DNA from: Spisula solida
Lineage: Eukaryota; Mollusca; Bivalvia; Venerida; Mactridae
Assembly (NCBI GenBank): GCA_947247005.1
Contig: OX365945.1
Coordinates: forward strand, 15,630,501-15,694,500
DNA: 64,000 bases
Reading direction: 5' to 3'
Shown: one piece after another, positions 33,833 through 45,263 of the stretch
Position numbering within the stretch: the stretch's first letter is position 1
Layout: each line of letters starts with the position of its first letter
Notes under the pieces: generated by a model
Databases searched by the model: none
Told to the model about the DNA's origin: nothing
What the model saw: the letters and a program-made list of their open reading frames with translations, nothing else
Translations under genes and position numbers: made by a program

Positions 33833-33943
33833 ACCTAATCCAGATAAAGCTAATATTAAAACAGATGTGCTTATTAACTTATAGTTGACAGGACTGCAAA
33901 TAATCCAATAATCCTTTATCTCAATAATCCTTTATTTGTAGTT

Positions 33944-34739
33944 ACTGGTAGTAACAGAATTATGTTAGAATTTTGAACAGTTTTCACTAAATTTCCACAA
34001 TATCCTCCACAGAATCATGTACAAACGACTATATCCTTAAAGCTTAAATTCCAATGCACATTTCCATATAATTTTGTCCAGTTTCAATAAAAGTAAAGTT
34101 AGATAAAATCCAAAAGTTTTCAGAGCAAAAAATGTGTGTCTGGTCTGGTCAACCACCTAAATGTGCAAAAAAGTTTTAAATCTAAGTTACTTATTCATGC
34201 TAATTGGAATGAAAATTCTAGCTGTCAAAAGGTCTGAAGTTGCCTTTAAGTATGGCAGCAGTGGTGTCACTCTCCTGACATCATAGTCATTATCTACAAT
34301 GTTATTTCAACCAAGCAAAAAATTACTTTGTCATACTGATTACATAATGCATGATGGTAAGTTAAAGGATCAAATAGGTACATGACTTAAGATATATTGT
34401 TGAAAATTAAAACCAATAAATTCTCTCCAGATTTAAAAAGCAACAACAAATTCATATCAACAATGGGAATCGGCAATGGCGATGATGTATATATTGGGTG
34501 CCGGAACATACTGTAAATCATTGAACAATTAATATTATTTAATTACTGATAAATTATTGCACATTAATTTTGGAAAATAAATTATATACTCCTCTTCACT
34601 CTAAATGTGAGGCTTTGAAACAAAGCAACGCATCCAGATTATTATGAACATTGAATTAATTCAGATCTTATCAAATTCATGCATTTGTACATTTATACTC
34701 TACACCCCCACAGAATGAAATCTGGGGTATATCATATAT
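33944..34739. other. No gene seen
   Basis: AT-rich interior of the 26.3-36.6 kb unit. The only recurring element is the variant GTCACTCTCCTGAC at 34265-34278. Confidence 0.5.
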
Positions 34740-35501
34740 ATAATGCCCCATATTTTGCTGTAAAGTTTTGTGAAATGCAGTGTAACACTATGCATTATTT
34801 TATGTGTGATATATAGATATTTTCAATTCAAACGTGTTTCCAAACTATGTCTAGAAGTTACGTGCGGTCAACAATGCGTTCTGGTTGATTTGATTCAATT
34901 ATCTATGTGCCTAACCTATTTCAACGTTAGTTTTCCAAAGGATATCAACAACCTGTTTGTTAAAGGTTGTTTGCTTCCTAAGCTACATGTGTCTTGGCCT
35001 GGTTTTACATTAACTAATATCATGACCGACAAGATTGTTCAGGTTCCAAGCGAAATAAGAATACATCCAATTACAGCTGCCAAACTAGCCTCCATTCTAA
35101 AAACCCCATATCATGTATATCTATACAAAATGCATCACAGAATTATGATGCCATTAAAACCAGATGTGTAATAGGACATCAACAAAGTGTTGTTTTAAAC
35201 TGAACTTGTTTTAAATTGTTCTAATGATTTGAACCCTCACCTCACTAACCCAGTTATATACACTACCATTTGAAATTGTTAGTTGTTTTCTTTCAGAACT
35301 TATCCCATATTTTGTATTGTATTATATTGCCTCATATTTTGTATTGTATAATTCAGCAATTATTTGATTGTTCACATACATGTAATTTTTTTTCATACTT
35401 TAGGGACTAAAGTCTACCAACTAGGGGGAATTATAATGCCCCATATTTTGCTGTAAAGTTTTGTGAAATGCAGTGTAACACTATGCATTATTTTATGTGT
35501 G
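34740..35501. repeat. 69-bp direct repeats flanking a 620-bp segment with an ORF
   Basis: ATAATGCCCCATATTTTGCT through TTATTTTATGTGTG at 34740-34808 recurs without visible change at 35433-35501. The intervening segment contains the open frame at 34818-35171. The first copy is preceded by a CCCCCACAG...CTGGGGTATA hairpin (34705-34731) like the heads of GTCC-type elements. Confidence 0.7.
34818..35171 (+). CDS. Unrecognised ORF or terminal exon between direct repeats
   Basis: From a possible AG acceptor at 34815-34816 the frame is open for about 118 codons to TAA (35169-35171). It continues upstream into the repeat as 133 codons with a GTG start, which I do not trust. It reads YFQFKRVSKLCLEVTCGQQC, CLTYFNVSFPKDINNLFVKG, LLPKLHVSWPGFTLTN, VPSEIRIHPITAAKLASIL and YHVYLYKMHHRIMMP. 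The composition (balanced, few low-complexity runs) looks protein-like, unlike the random frames nearby. No domain or family is recognised. Upstream exons are not seen, and the acceptor tract is weak. It may be a captured gene fragment or the last exon of a transposon-encoded protein. Confidence 0.35.
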   Translation, partial: YFQFKRVSKLCLEVTCGQQCVLVDLIQLSMCLTYFNVSFPKDINNLFVKGCLLPKLHVSWPGFTLTNIMTDKIVQVPSEIRIHPITAAKLASILKTPYHVYLYKMHHRIMMPLKPDV

Positions 35502-35859
35502 TCAGCAATTCATTTGTGTCTATTATCAAACATGTATTATTAATTATGAAATTCCACATAATTCATCAATCACAGTGATTACTATACTCTGTGGACGAGA
35601 GGAGGTAACTGTATCAAGGATTTTGATGGAGTCAAAAGGCTCTTTTCAAAGTCGTATTATGGGTATATAATTTGTCACTCTGTGGTAATTCTAGTTAGAT
35701 TTAATACTATGTTTAAGAATCGTATCTACATATTCTGCACAATCTATGCTTTATTTTGTGTTCCCTTTTCATATATCATCATAATTTGAGCACAAAGTTC
35801 CTGCTATAATGTGCAAAAACGGTCCCATCAAAGAATTAAACTATATTACAAGAAAATGT

Positions 35860-36445
35860 GTCACACTCCTGACATACACATTTTTGCAGTGTCCCCAATA
35901 ATAGTTCTCTAAAATCTTTAATGGTTGTCTTTCATATTTAAAGCATGACATAGGCTTCCAGGAAAATCATGTTATGTTGCATATGTTTGAGGTATATTCA
36001 TAATATTGACAGAATATTGTGAAATATGCCCAGTGTCACACTCCTGACCATTTTAACCATAATTTTCTAAAATTAGCTGAAGATAAATATAATAACCATA
36101 GAGGTGGTTATTATACATTAATTGAATCTAGAGACAGTAAACTATATAACATACCTTAAATTGCTCCTGTATATTTACTCATAAAAGTCTTACAAGTCTA
36201 TAAAGCAAGGATGGGTACATTTTTGTCATGTTTTATTTAACTGCCATGTTGAGACTAAAAGGCGTCAATTTTGGTTCCTTGAAGTACGGTATTACATTTT
36301 TCATATTATCATCAGTTGATGCCTAAGACATACATCTATCCCTTAAACAACATTAAACATTGTTTATCTTCAAGCTTTTTGTAAATGGATGTTCTAAACA
36401 AACATTCTTTTTGAAATTGTCACACTTTTTTGTCACACTCCTGAC
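35860..36445 (+). repeat. Recurring GTCACACTCCTGAC motif
   Basis: The 14-mer is exact at 35860-35873, 36034-36047 and 36432-36445, in the right subterminal part of the 10.3-kb unit. One-base variants lie at 34265 and, in the left part, at 26849. All have the same orientation. They may be transposase-binding sites. Confidence 0.5.
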
Positions 36446-36784
36446 GTTTTTAGCCTGTTATTTTAGAATATTTTTTTAACAACTGGTGCTATTTTAATGA
36501 AACTTCACAAATTGTTAAAGGGCATGGTGGAACACCTTTATTAAACAAGAAATTGTTACTAAAGTATACAGTATCTTTTTTATGAAAGACAAACCCATTC
36601 TAGCCATTTTTTTTGGAACAGCCCTGAGGGAAATCTGTAAATTGAACAAAAGTCGGAGAATAGTGAGGGAATTCTTTAAAGTTGTCTATCAGTGTCAATT
36701 TTTTTGAAGTATGTCTCTTTTCAAAACAAATTTCCCAAGACAGCAAAAAAAATCCTCCCTCGCTCTGTACAATATTAAATTATT

Positions 36785-37028
36785 AGTCCCCTACCGGTTT
36801 TTGACCGGAGGGGACTATAGGTTTGCCCTCCGTCCGTCCGTCAGTCAGTCCTTCAGTCAGTCAGTCCGTCAAAAAATCTGGATCCTGACATAACTCAAAC
36901 AGTTTCCAAGCTAGGTTTATGAAACTTGGTATGTGGATAGGGGGCAATAAGGGGATAATGCACGTCCAAAAATTGTGGTTGCTATGGCAACATAAACATT
37001 GAAAATGGCTTAAAACCGGTAGGGGACT
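36785..37028. mobile_element. 244-bp inverted-repeat element with GTCC/GTCA run (complete copy)
   Basis: AGTCCCCTACCGGTTT at 36785-36800 is exactly inverted at 37013-37028. Behind the left end is a second GGAGGGGACTATAGG block and a CCGTCCGTCCGTCAGTCAGTC run. The interior matches the damaged copy at 19297-19542. Confidence 0.8.
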
Positions 37029-37416
37029 TCTGTATTGCTTGCAATTCTTAATTACTTGTTATATTACTTTTTTCAATCCCCAGTCCCAAAACTTTTGGCT
37101 TACAACTTATTTGTTCCTTGAACAAATACCAGGGGTATTCCTTCCTTCTCTCTATTTTTGTAGCCATATTTTATCAAAATGAAACTATACTTTAGTGACC
37201 CAATCGCTTTTATTAAGTTGGGGGAATACTACTGTTTGGTCAGGTAAATGTCAGGGAGTTTTGTGTCTGAATATTTGTGGGAACCCTGGTTCAACATGGC
37301 TTTGACTTTTTTACTATGAAAATACTGCTGTCAATAAAATGTTGTTGCTCAAGTGAGGAATTTTAAAAAAATGTTTCACTGTTTTTATTGTTATAATACA
37401 TTTTAATTATGTTTTA

Positions 37417-37535
37417 TTATGCCCCCCATCTTTGATGAGGGGGTATATTGCTTTGCGCATGTCAGTCGGTAGACCAAATTGTTTCCTCTCAATAACTCAA
37501 GAACGCTTTGCCCTAGGATACATGTATCGGTTTTT
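37417..37535. repeat. Head of an ATGCCCCCCATC-type element, cut by the next insertion
   Basis: TTATGCCCCCCATCTTTGATG with AGGGGGTATATTGCTTTGCG forms a head hairpin, followed by ATTGTTTCCTCTCAATAACT. It breaks off where the pearl-like element starts at 37536. Its continuation is not recognised after 38574. Confidence 0.5.
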
Positions 37536-38574
37536 AGCTCACCTGTCACAAACTGACAGAGTGAGCTTTTGTGATTACTCTTCGTCCGTCCGTCCATCGT
37601 CCGTCCACAATTTTGGCCTAATTATTATGAAACTTGGTCACAATGATCATCTCAACAAAATCTAGGCCAAGTTCGATACAAGGTCAAATCATAAAAAAAA
37701 CTTGTGTAGTCACTAGAGGTCACAATTTTGGCCTAATCTTTATGAAACTTGGTCACAATGAGCATGTCAACAAAAGCTAGGTCAAGCTCGATATTTGGTC
37801 ATCTAGGGTCAAAAACTAGGTCACTAGGTCAAATCATAGAAAAACATTGTGTAGTCACTAGAGGTCACAATTTTGGCCTAATCTTAATGAAACTAGGTCA
37901 CAATGCTTATGTCAACAAAATCTAGGCCAAGTTAGATATTAGGTCTTCCGGGGTCAAAACTATGTCACAGGGTCAAATCATAGAAAAACCTTGTGTAGTC
38001 ACTAGAGGTCACAATTATGGCCTAATCTTAATGAAACTAGGTCACAATGCTTATGTCAACAAAATCTAGGCCAAGTTAGATATTGGGTCATCCGGGTCAA
38101 AAACTAGGTCACAAGTTCAAATTATAGAAAAACCTTGTGTAGTCGCTAGAGGTTACAATTTTGACAGAATCTTTATGTAACTTGGCGACAATGATCATCT
38201 CAACAAAATCTAGGTCAAGATCAATATTAGGTCATCCGGGGTCAAAATCAAGGTTACAAGGTCAAATCATAGAAAAACCTTGTGCAGTCTCTAATGGTCT
38301 CAATGTTGGCCATATCTTTATGAAACTTGGTCACAATGATCATGTCAACAAAACCTAGGTGAAGTTAAATATTGGGTTATCTAGGGTCAAAACTAGGTCA
38401 TTAGTCAAATCATAGACAAAACATTGCCTAAACTTCAATATGCCACTGGGTCTATGTGATGTAAATAACAAGGTTGCTTTATAAGACAATATGAAAACCT
38501 TGTACATGCAATAGAGGGGTCTGTATTAACAACTAGGACAGGTGAGCGACCTATGGCCTTTTGTGCCCTCTTGT
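37536..38574. mobile_element. Pearl/Helitron-like element, 145-bp core (copy C, diverged)
   Basis: Head hairpin AGCTCACCTGTCAC, AAACT, GACAGAGTGAGCT, a GTCCGTCCGTCCATCGTCC run, and about six diverged core units. The tail is GACAGGTGAGCGACCTATGG and CCTTTTGTGCCCTCTTGT. It is more diverged than copies A, B and D, hence probably older. Confidence 0.7.
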
Positions 38575-39076
38575 AATAAAGGTATTGTTGCAAGTAAGAT
38601 ATATATTGTTCTATTATATGTCATAACATGTTGCAATAAAAAGATTTTTTTATTATTATTATTATCTGGATGGTATTCATCAACCTCTGTGATAGCTCTT
38701 GTAATTCCAACACCTTTGTAAGCATTTATTTGAATGAAACTGTTTATACCCACTGTACGTTGGGTGTCCCAGAATAGCGTATAATCACGTTATATCATGA
38801 AAACTATCAAATATTGTATGTCGAAATAATAATAAACCTTTAGAGAATTTATTTCTTGACAAACTATCAAAATTTCATCACATATTATCTAAAATCCTAC
38901 AAATTGTGTACATTTTACGAACGACGGGTGAAGTCGGGTGCGTCACAGAACGTCAACACTGGCTTACGATGTCGTGTTATCACAGTTCTCTAAAGTACTT
39001 CCCTTCGTGAGGTACACACTTAAAATATTATATGCCGATGTTGTAATAAACATTTTTATAATTTATTTCTTTACAT

Positions 39077-39988
39077 ATTATTTTATTACTCGATATGAAG
39101 ACAACACCATTTCCAGTAATATTCGATTTAATCACACACTAACATGGTTTCTAAATAATTCAACGTATAATATAAATGTGGATAAGTTAGGCCGCTCAAG
39201 ACAATACCGGGTATCCGTGTATGTCTGTAAATCCCGTCGACCGAAAGGAAAACGGATTCGTTATACGTAATTTGATTATGCTCCCACTGATTATTCTACT
39301 ACCCTTGAGATGTACTACGACTTCCACAGTGCGAGCCACAAGCCGTGGCTGTACGTAAGACACCAACCAAGCTGTAAATCAACCGACAGTCAGATCGCGA
39401 TCCCCCCACCATCGGGTTCCCGGAAAATGGAAGGGACCGCAACCCGTGCCGATCCAATGTACAGCCCGGATGCAACAACACTGAGACACACAAGCCGTGG
39501 TCGTATCATGCCAACTTACTGAGCCACAAGCCGTGGCACTGTATACACAACCAACTTACTGAGCCACAAGCCGTGGCACTGTATACACAACCAACTTACT
39601 GAGCCACAAGCCGTGGTAGTGAGTACACAACCAACTTACTGTGCCACAAGCCGTGGCAGTGAATACACAACCAACTTACTGGGCCACAAGCCGTGACCGT
39701 GTGTACACAATATCAACAACCTAGGAATTACCATTAGAGGAGGGCAAAACCTAATACTACGCAACAGACACACTCACTGATCAACCGTATGATACCTTTC
39801 CGTAGTACATCGTTAAGTCTCAACCAATTTAGATTCCCTATCAGAGGCACCTCATTCCCAGTCGGGTCCCCGGAACGAGAAGAGGAGCCCTGATCGGTCA
39901 AACACGTTTAAAGTACATAAACTATTTAATATTGTACGAAATACCTAGGTAACATCCGTATTCCTCTCGGTCGACCGAATTTTTCCGC
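39077..39988. repeat. Block X, copy 1 (912-bp direct repeat)
   Basis: Shared from ATTATTTTATTACTCGATAT to CGACCGAATTTTTCCGC with 41809-42720, at a constant offset of 2732. The one difference I found is C/T at 39467 (AGCCCGG versus AGCCTGG). Both keep an open frame to TAA at 39268-39270 ending SRQYRVSVYVCKSRRPKGKR, IRYT. It could be an exon, but such conservation is trivial given near-identity of the copies. It contains the 40-bp array. Confidence 0.9.
39511..39710. repeat. 40-bp hairpin minisatellite, five units
   Basis: Units CCAACTTACTGAGCCACAAG and CCGTGGCACTGTATACACAA repeat with exact 40-bp spacing at 39511, 39551, 39591, 39631 and 39671. Each holds CCACAAGCCGTGG, a CCAC/GTGG mini-hairpin. 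Extra motifs occur at about 39332 and 39490. The same array is repeated at 42243-42442. Confidence 0.9.
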
Positions 39989-41565
39989 TTACATATAATT
40001 ACATGAGAGCGACAAAAAATAAAAGTTCATATTGCAAATTATTGATACACCAAAAGTTCATATATATATAAACAACACAGCAATTATAAAACCGTCAAAG
40101 AGCACAATGGATTCAATCGTATAACACGTTAAACATTTTGTAGGCACCAGTTCAAGCACGACCAGAATGTCAATAAAGTCCACGGCAAATCCCCCATATC
40201 CAGGAAAATGTGAAAATATAGTAACACCAACAAATCGTTCATAGAATATACACCTGTACCTTCCCATTCAACACCAGACGAGGTTGACTGAGGTCGTTGT
40301 TTGTCGTCGTCTTACTTGTGTAGTGCGCCACTGTGCTCCCGTGGAATGAAGTGCAATCATGACCAAGTCAACATTAACAAACCAATACATCCTGTAAAAT
40401 ATATACTCAACAGCAGTAAACGGTTTAAAGCAGACCATAAAATTAATAGGTTGTGACATCTACAAAGGCAGTGAAAACCCATAAGATATAAACGACTAAA
40501 ACTTTTGATTAATACATGTACATATAATTATACACCAGCTTTACTATACCATTTACAAACAACAAACTGTTTGCTGTGGTAATACTTCACTTTAAGACGG
40601 TTTGCAATCTTTACTAAATGTTCATAACATTCATACAGTAGTAATCAATTGTGTGTGATATTTACCTAAGCAGTACCATGTATAAAACATTTCATATCCC
40701 AATGATATAAAATATAATGGAGACGACATGTTACATATTCTTCAGATATGTTTTAGCTTATTATAAACTGGTTTTAGATTAGTCCGTCTCTGCTTAATTA
40801 AACATGCTCTAGCAAAGGCTGCATCACAGACCATGCTATATTCATCATACGGAATGCTGGTCGTACACGAACAACCCCCCGAGGAGGAAACGTGAAAACC
40901 CCCTGAGGAGGAAACGTGGATCCGTAACACCGAAGTCTTTTAAACCCCGGCGCCAGACCATTCATCAGAATACTGAAACTACGGAATTTGTTCAGAAGCA
41001 TTTGTTCTACATGTACTTACAAAATGTCATATTCAATTCCAGTAACCAATACTAAATGTAAATATATACATTTTTAAAACAAAACAATAACTAAAAACTA
41101 TCAGGACACCGGTTTCCGTTCTAATGTTTGCAATAGAAAAAATTATCGAATCTGAATTATTTCTCGACTGACTTAAAATAAGGTTACTAATAAGCCATGC
41201 ATATAACTGCTGTTTTCCCGCGAAACTGCTATCTAACGACTTATACCCTACTTGATTTACAACCCATCGCGAGACTTATTCGTATAGCCCCGCTTGATAC
41301 AACACCCGTCACGTGACATGACCACCTTGAAAAACACAGCCCGTACCCATGCGCGTTATAATGACATGAATACATAAGTTCTATCTACTACCTAACGTGC
41401 AGAACTAATAAGTACGCACCATTAATAGTTGTGTTAAATATTATAATGTGACCACCAATTTAAATATACAGCGTCCGTAACATTAAGTATCTATTTTTTC
41501 AAAACGAACTGATATAACACCGAACATCTCCCAATGTTCAAAATATTATGGGGTGTGGCGGGAGG
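39989..41565. other. Segment U1 between block X and block Y: no gene seen
   Basis: Read on the minus strand, 40058-40270 opens with GTATATTCTATGAACG and encodes a hydrophobic stretch (VDFIDILVVLELVPTKC). Diverged relatives occur at 43230-43410 and 44100-44290. GAGGAAACGTG repeats twice near 40890-40920 (CCCCCGAGGAGGAAACGTGA and CCCCTGAGGAGGAAACGTGG). No supported gene. Confidence 0.4.
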
Positions 41566-41813
41566 GAAAATATTACTAACGAACTGTCTGGATGTAACTG
41601 AACAAGTGCGCGGTGCACGAGATTTACTGAATATATACCCTCTGATGGTACCCTATTACGACGCTGTCATACAGCGATAAAACAGGACCCAGCCAAAATC
41701 GACCAGGTATGACTAATGCCTTTCGGACAAAGCTGGTGCGTAGCCAACACGTTTAGTGGGGATCTCGAAAAAATAAATATAATTATTTTAATTCTAAAAT
41801 AATTTTGCATTAT
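41566..41813. repeat. Block Y, copy 1 (248-bp direct repeat), fused to block X
   Basis: GAAAATATTACTAACGAACT through AATAATTTTGCATTAT matches 50150-50397 with no difference I can see. Here its end runs directly into block X copy 2, sharing ATTAT at the junction. It carries a short frame, NCLDVTEQVRGARDLLNIYP and LMVPYYDAVIQR, then TAA. It might be a terminal exon, but no upstream part is found. Confidence 0.9.
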
Positions 41814-42720
41814 TTTATTACTCGATATGAAGACAACACCATTTCCAGTAATATTCGATTTAATCACACACTAACATGGTTTCTAAATAATTCAACGTAT
41901 AATATAAATGTGGATAAGTTAGGCCGCTCAAGACAATACCGGGTATCCGTGTATGTCTGTAAATCCCGTCGACCGAAAGGAAAACGGATTCGTTATACGT
42001 AATTTGATTATGCTCCCACTGATTATTCTACTACCCTTGAGATGTACTACGACTTCCACAGTGCGAGCCACAAGCCGTGGCTGTACGTAAGACACCAACC
42101 AAGCTGTAAATCAACCGACAGTCAGATCGCGATCCCCCCACCATCGGGTTCCCGGAAAATGGAAGGGACCGCAACCCGTGCCGATCCAATGTACAGCCTG
42201 GATGCAACAACACTGAGACACACAAGCCGTGGTCGTATCATGCCAACTTACTGAGCCACAAGCCGTGGCACTGTATACACAACCAACTTACTGAGCCACA
42301 AGCCGTGGCACTGTATACACAACCAACTTACTGAGCCACAAGCCGTGGTAGTGAGTACACAACCAACTTACTGTGCCACAAGCCGTGGCAGTGAATACAC
42401 AACCAACTTACTGGGCCACAAGCCGTGACCGTGTGTACACAATATCAACAACCTAGGAATTACCATTAGAGGAGGGCAAAACCTAATACTACGCAACAGA
42501 CACACTCACTGATCAACCGTATGATACCTTTCCGTAGTACATCGTTAAGTCTCAACCAATTTAGATTCCCTATCAGAGGCACCTCATTCCCAGTCGGGTC
42601 CCCGGAACGAGAAGAGGAGCCCTGATCGGTCAAACACGTTTAAAGTACATAAACTATTTAATATTGTACGAAATACCTAGGTAACATCCGTATTCCTCTC
42701 GGTCGACCGAATTTTTCCGC
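41809..42720. repeat. Block X, copy 2, with second 40-bp array (42243-42442)
   Basis: Same 912 bp as 39077-39988, ending at ATTTTTCCGC, after which the flanks differ (TTACATA versus CACAATA). The near-identity means recent duplication, gene conversion or an assembly artefact. Confidence 0.9.
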
Positions 42721-44607
42721 CACAATAAATTATAAAATTTATACCCCAAAAATTCTGAAAAACGCAACTCAGTTCCTTAAGATCATATCCCAAATATAAT
42801 CTAAATAAAACCTAAACCTACATCATTAAGGTGAATTCAATCCAACGGAAAACCCCCAGTATTTGCAACGATATCCGGTGTGGATATATCAAATTGTCCA
42901 ATCGTCTTAATTGAAGGCCGACTCTATTAACTCGTTGAACTGCAAATCCTGAAACTATACTGTATAACATGAATTTACATTCCGAACATGTGTTAGCTTC
43001 CAAGAAAATGTTGACACTTTAAAGTGAACTTGTAAGTATCTTACTCGGGCCACAGCGTTTGTTTTCTCATCAACAACGTCTGGCTCGAATGCCTATATGT
43101 CGCCATATTTATATGGCGTTGCTGGGCTGCCTAAACTTGAATGTAAAGTAAACAATCTGACCATCGACAGCACACGTTACTTCTCATAAGAAACCTAGCA
43201 AGTTGAATGGCTCTATAATCTCACATACAGTACAGAGACAATTACCCGGCCCCGACACAAGCACGAATACAATACAAGTTCCTGTATTGATAATATCAAC
43301 GTTCGAGCTAATCGTCAATATCGGTCCCTTAGCCCTCGTGATACTCTCCGCTCATGAAAATATACCACAAGAACAAAAATATACACTTGTAACAAGATAG
43401 CTGTTGAATTATGTTCAAGAAGGTCGAGGATCATGCCACACTCTCCGAACCTTACGTTTCTCTGATACAAACAACGTATTCCTCTGCAAAAACGCAAACC
43501 AAACCAACAGTTGTACCGTAAAATGACTTGACGGTCACATATGTACTAATAACTTAGACAGCTTCGTAGTAACAGAGTGGTGTAAAAACAAGTACATCAC
43601 AAATTGTACTATGCGTATGTATTAATTATACTTAACTTAGACTGCAGCTTGATCGGATGCCCTGTTAAAGTCAGTGAATACACAACACAGTCGAGTCAAA
43701 ACCAAAGCCTTCTCGTTGACGTCGATCCGTGTCCTAGCTGCGACAGCATCCTGGTTTCTCTTTAATAATATTACCACTACAATATACATAAATATGTGTA
43801 ATAAGCAATGACTGCACTAACTTCTCAAACAAACCCTCATAGTAAAGTAGGCCTAGGACCACGAGCTCCTAGAGTCTAATTGAATACAGGCCACTGTTAA
43901 TTTAATGCTATTATGTGTTATTTGAATACTAGGATAGACCCCCATGCATGTACATAGGCCAGTAAATTTCTTACTCGTATCCTAGATCGAGAAAATGAGA
44001 AAATGTACATTCCACTCGGACCAGCACGTAACGACATCCTATACCCTGCTGATAAAACGCTTGACTCATCGACAAGCCTGGCTTACTGTACTGACTTGAG
44101 TCAGCTATACTTCGGAGAAATTTACCTGATCCCGACACCCACACCCGAACACAACACAAGGTTATTGCGCTTATCATACAAGTTTTTGCCAGCAAACTTG
44201 CAATATCGGTCTACTAGATTTGTATTGATATTTCACATAGAGCGTCTTCGTGACATTTCCCCCCTCATGAAAACATACCAACTACCAACATAGACCAAGT
44301 ATCAACTGTTAAATAAGCCCAATAACAGTTCGATATGCGCGTCAATCTCTCCGGACTATACCTGATTTGTAGACGCTATAGCCTAGTCTCACAAAAGCAG
44401 TGATCAGTCATCCACAACTACATGTAAAAGTAAGAAAAAGTAAGAAAACCGTGCAGTTGATTGACATAAAGTACCAGTTACAATCTCGTGATCAAGTTTG
44501 AATACACAACTGCCCATGGTATGTGACTTATAAAAACTTTGGCGGCTGTTTTAGCCATAAACATGAATGACACACTAGCCAATTAAATTATATTCTAAAG
44601 TACACCA
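42721..44607. other. Segment U2: diverged ~190-bp modules, no gene called
   Basis: On the minus strand, 43230-43410 and 44100-44290 both begin GGTAT-TTTTCATGAG(C/G)GG and continue with TCACGA and CGATATTG, reading in one frame into hydrophobic stretches (TGTCIVFVLVSGPGN; CMISAITLCCVRVWVSGSGK). They are related to each other and weakly to 40058-40270. Stops interrupt them. Confidence 0.35.
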
Positions 44608-45263
44608 GGGGCGGTATTCACAAAGAATCTTAAGGTTTTCCTTAAGGTTTTCCTTATCCTTAAATTATTTTCCTCAGATAAGGATAAGGAATTTCTTAAC
44701 CTTAATGAATTCCTTATCTTCATTTAAGGAAATACTTACCTAAGGAATTCCTTATATATATGCAAATTATTATTTTCCCTTAAGGTTATCCTTAAACTCG
44801 TTGCCAGGCAAACTAGGTATTTCCCGTTCTTAAAATAGTAACGGAAGTTGAAATTGACGCGCACTTTCGTTAATTGTCAAACAGTCTGTTGTTATTACGG
44901 ACGTTTTTAACCTTTTTGTCGCTACGGGCAGCTATTTTTGGGTGATCAATGCTATAAAGATTATCATATGATTAATTGTGAATACATACGGCAGTTTTCA
45001 CACTCATATTGTGAAGTTTTCGCGTAGAATTTCGGATAGCGCTGTGTTTGGTTAATCTGTAGGACTAAAGTACGGTAGATTTCTACCCTGTGAATGTTAT
45101 TAAATTTACAGTAAATTACTACTAGATCTATTTGAAAACTTCTTTTTTTTCATACTAAATTCCGATCTATTGAATAAAAGACTTTTGTTCTATGTATCAT
45201 GACAGCTAGAATTCTAGTAGGCCTACATGTAGATCCAATCTCTGTCCATTTTAAACAAGCCAA

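Larger units (their letters stand above)
27982..33932 (-). mobile_element. Apparently complete CR1-group LINE with two intact ORFs
   Basis: A 5.95-kb element on the minus strand is flanked by TATTTGTAGTT at 27971-27981 and 33933-33943 (11-bp target duplication). Its 3' end is a run of about ten ATT units (AAT on the plus strand, 27982-28012) preceded by AATAAAG. A 5' leader of about 100 bp precedes ORF1 (esterase type). ORF1 and ORF2 overlap by 52 bp in different frames. No internal stop or shift is visible in either ORF. A two-ORF layout with an SGNH esterase in ORF1 and an APE-type endonuclease is known from CR1-group LINEs; the exact clade is open. Confidence 0.85.
26303..36625. mobile_element. 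10.3-kb inverted-repeat unit containing other elements
   Basis: AGGGGCTATTCC, A8, TGGCTAGAA at 26303-26331 is matched by the reverse complement at 36598-36625 with one indel and one substitution. TGAGGG occurs next to both ends and may be part of a target duplication. GTCACACTCCTGAC or a one-base variant recurs at 26849, 34265, 35860, 36034 and 36432. Removing the pogo-like element, the LINE and the 34.7-35.5 kb insertion leaves about 2.8 kb with no long frame. It is probably a non-autonomous DNA transposon that collected insertions. Confidence 0.5.

Noticed and set aside
39511..39710. 40-bp repeats as a CRISPR array
   Set aside because: The whole 40-bp unit repeats, with no variable spacers. 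It is a minisatellite.
39077..42720. Block X copies as LTRs of a retrotransposon
   Set aside because: They do not start TG and end CA. No primer-binding site, polypurine tract or gag-pol frame lies between them, and no target duplication is visible.
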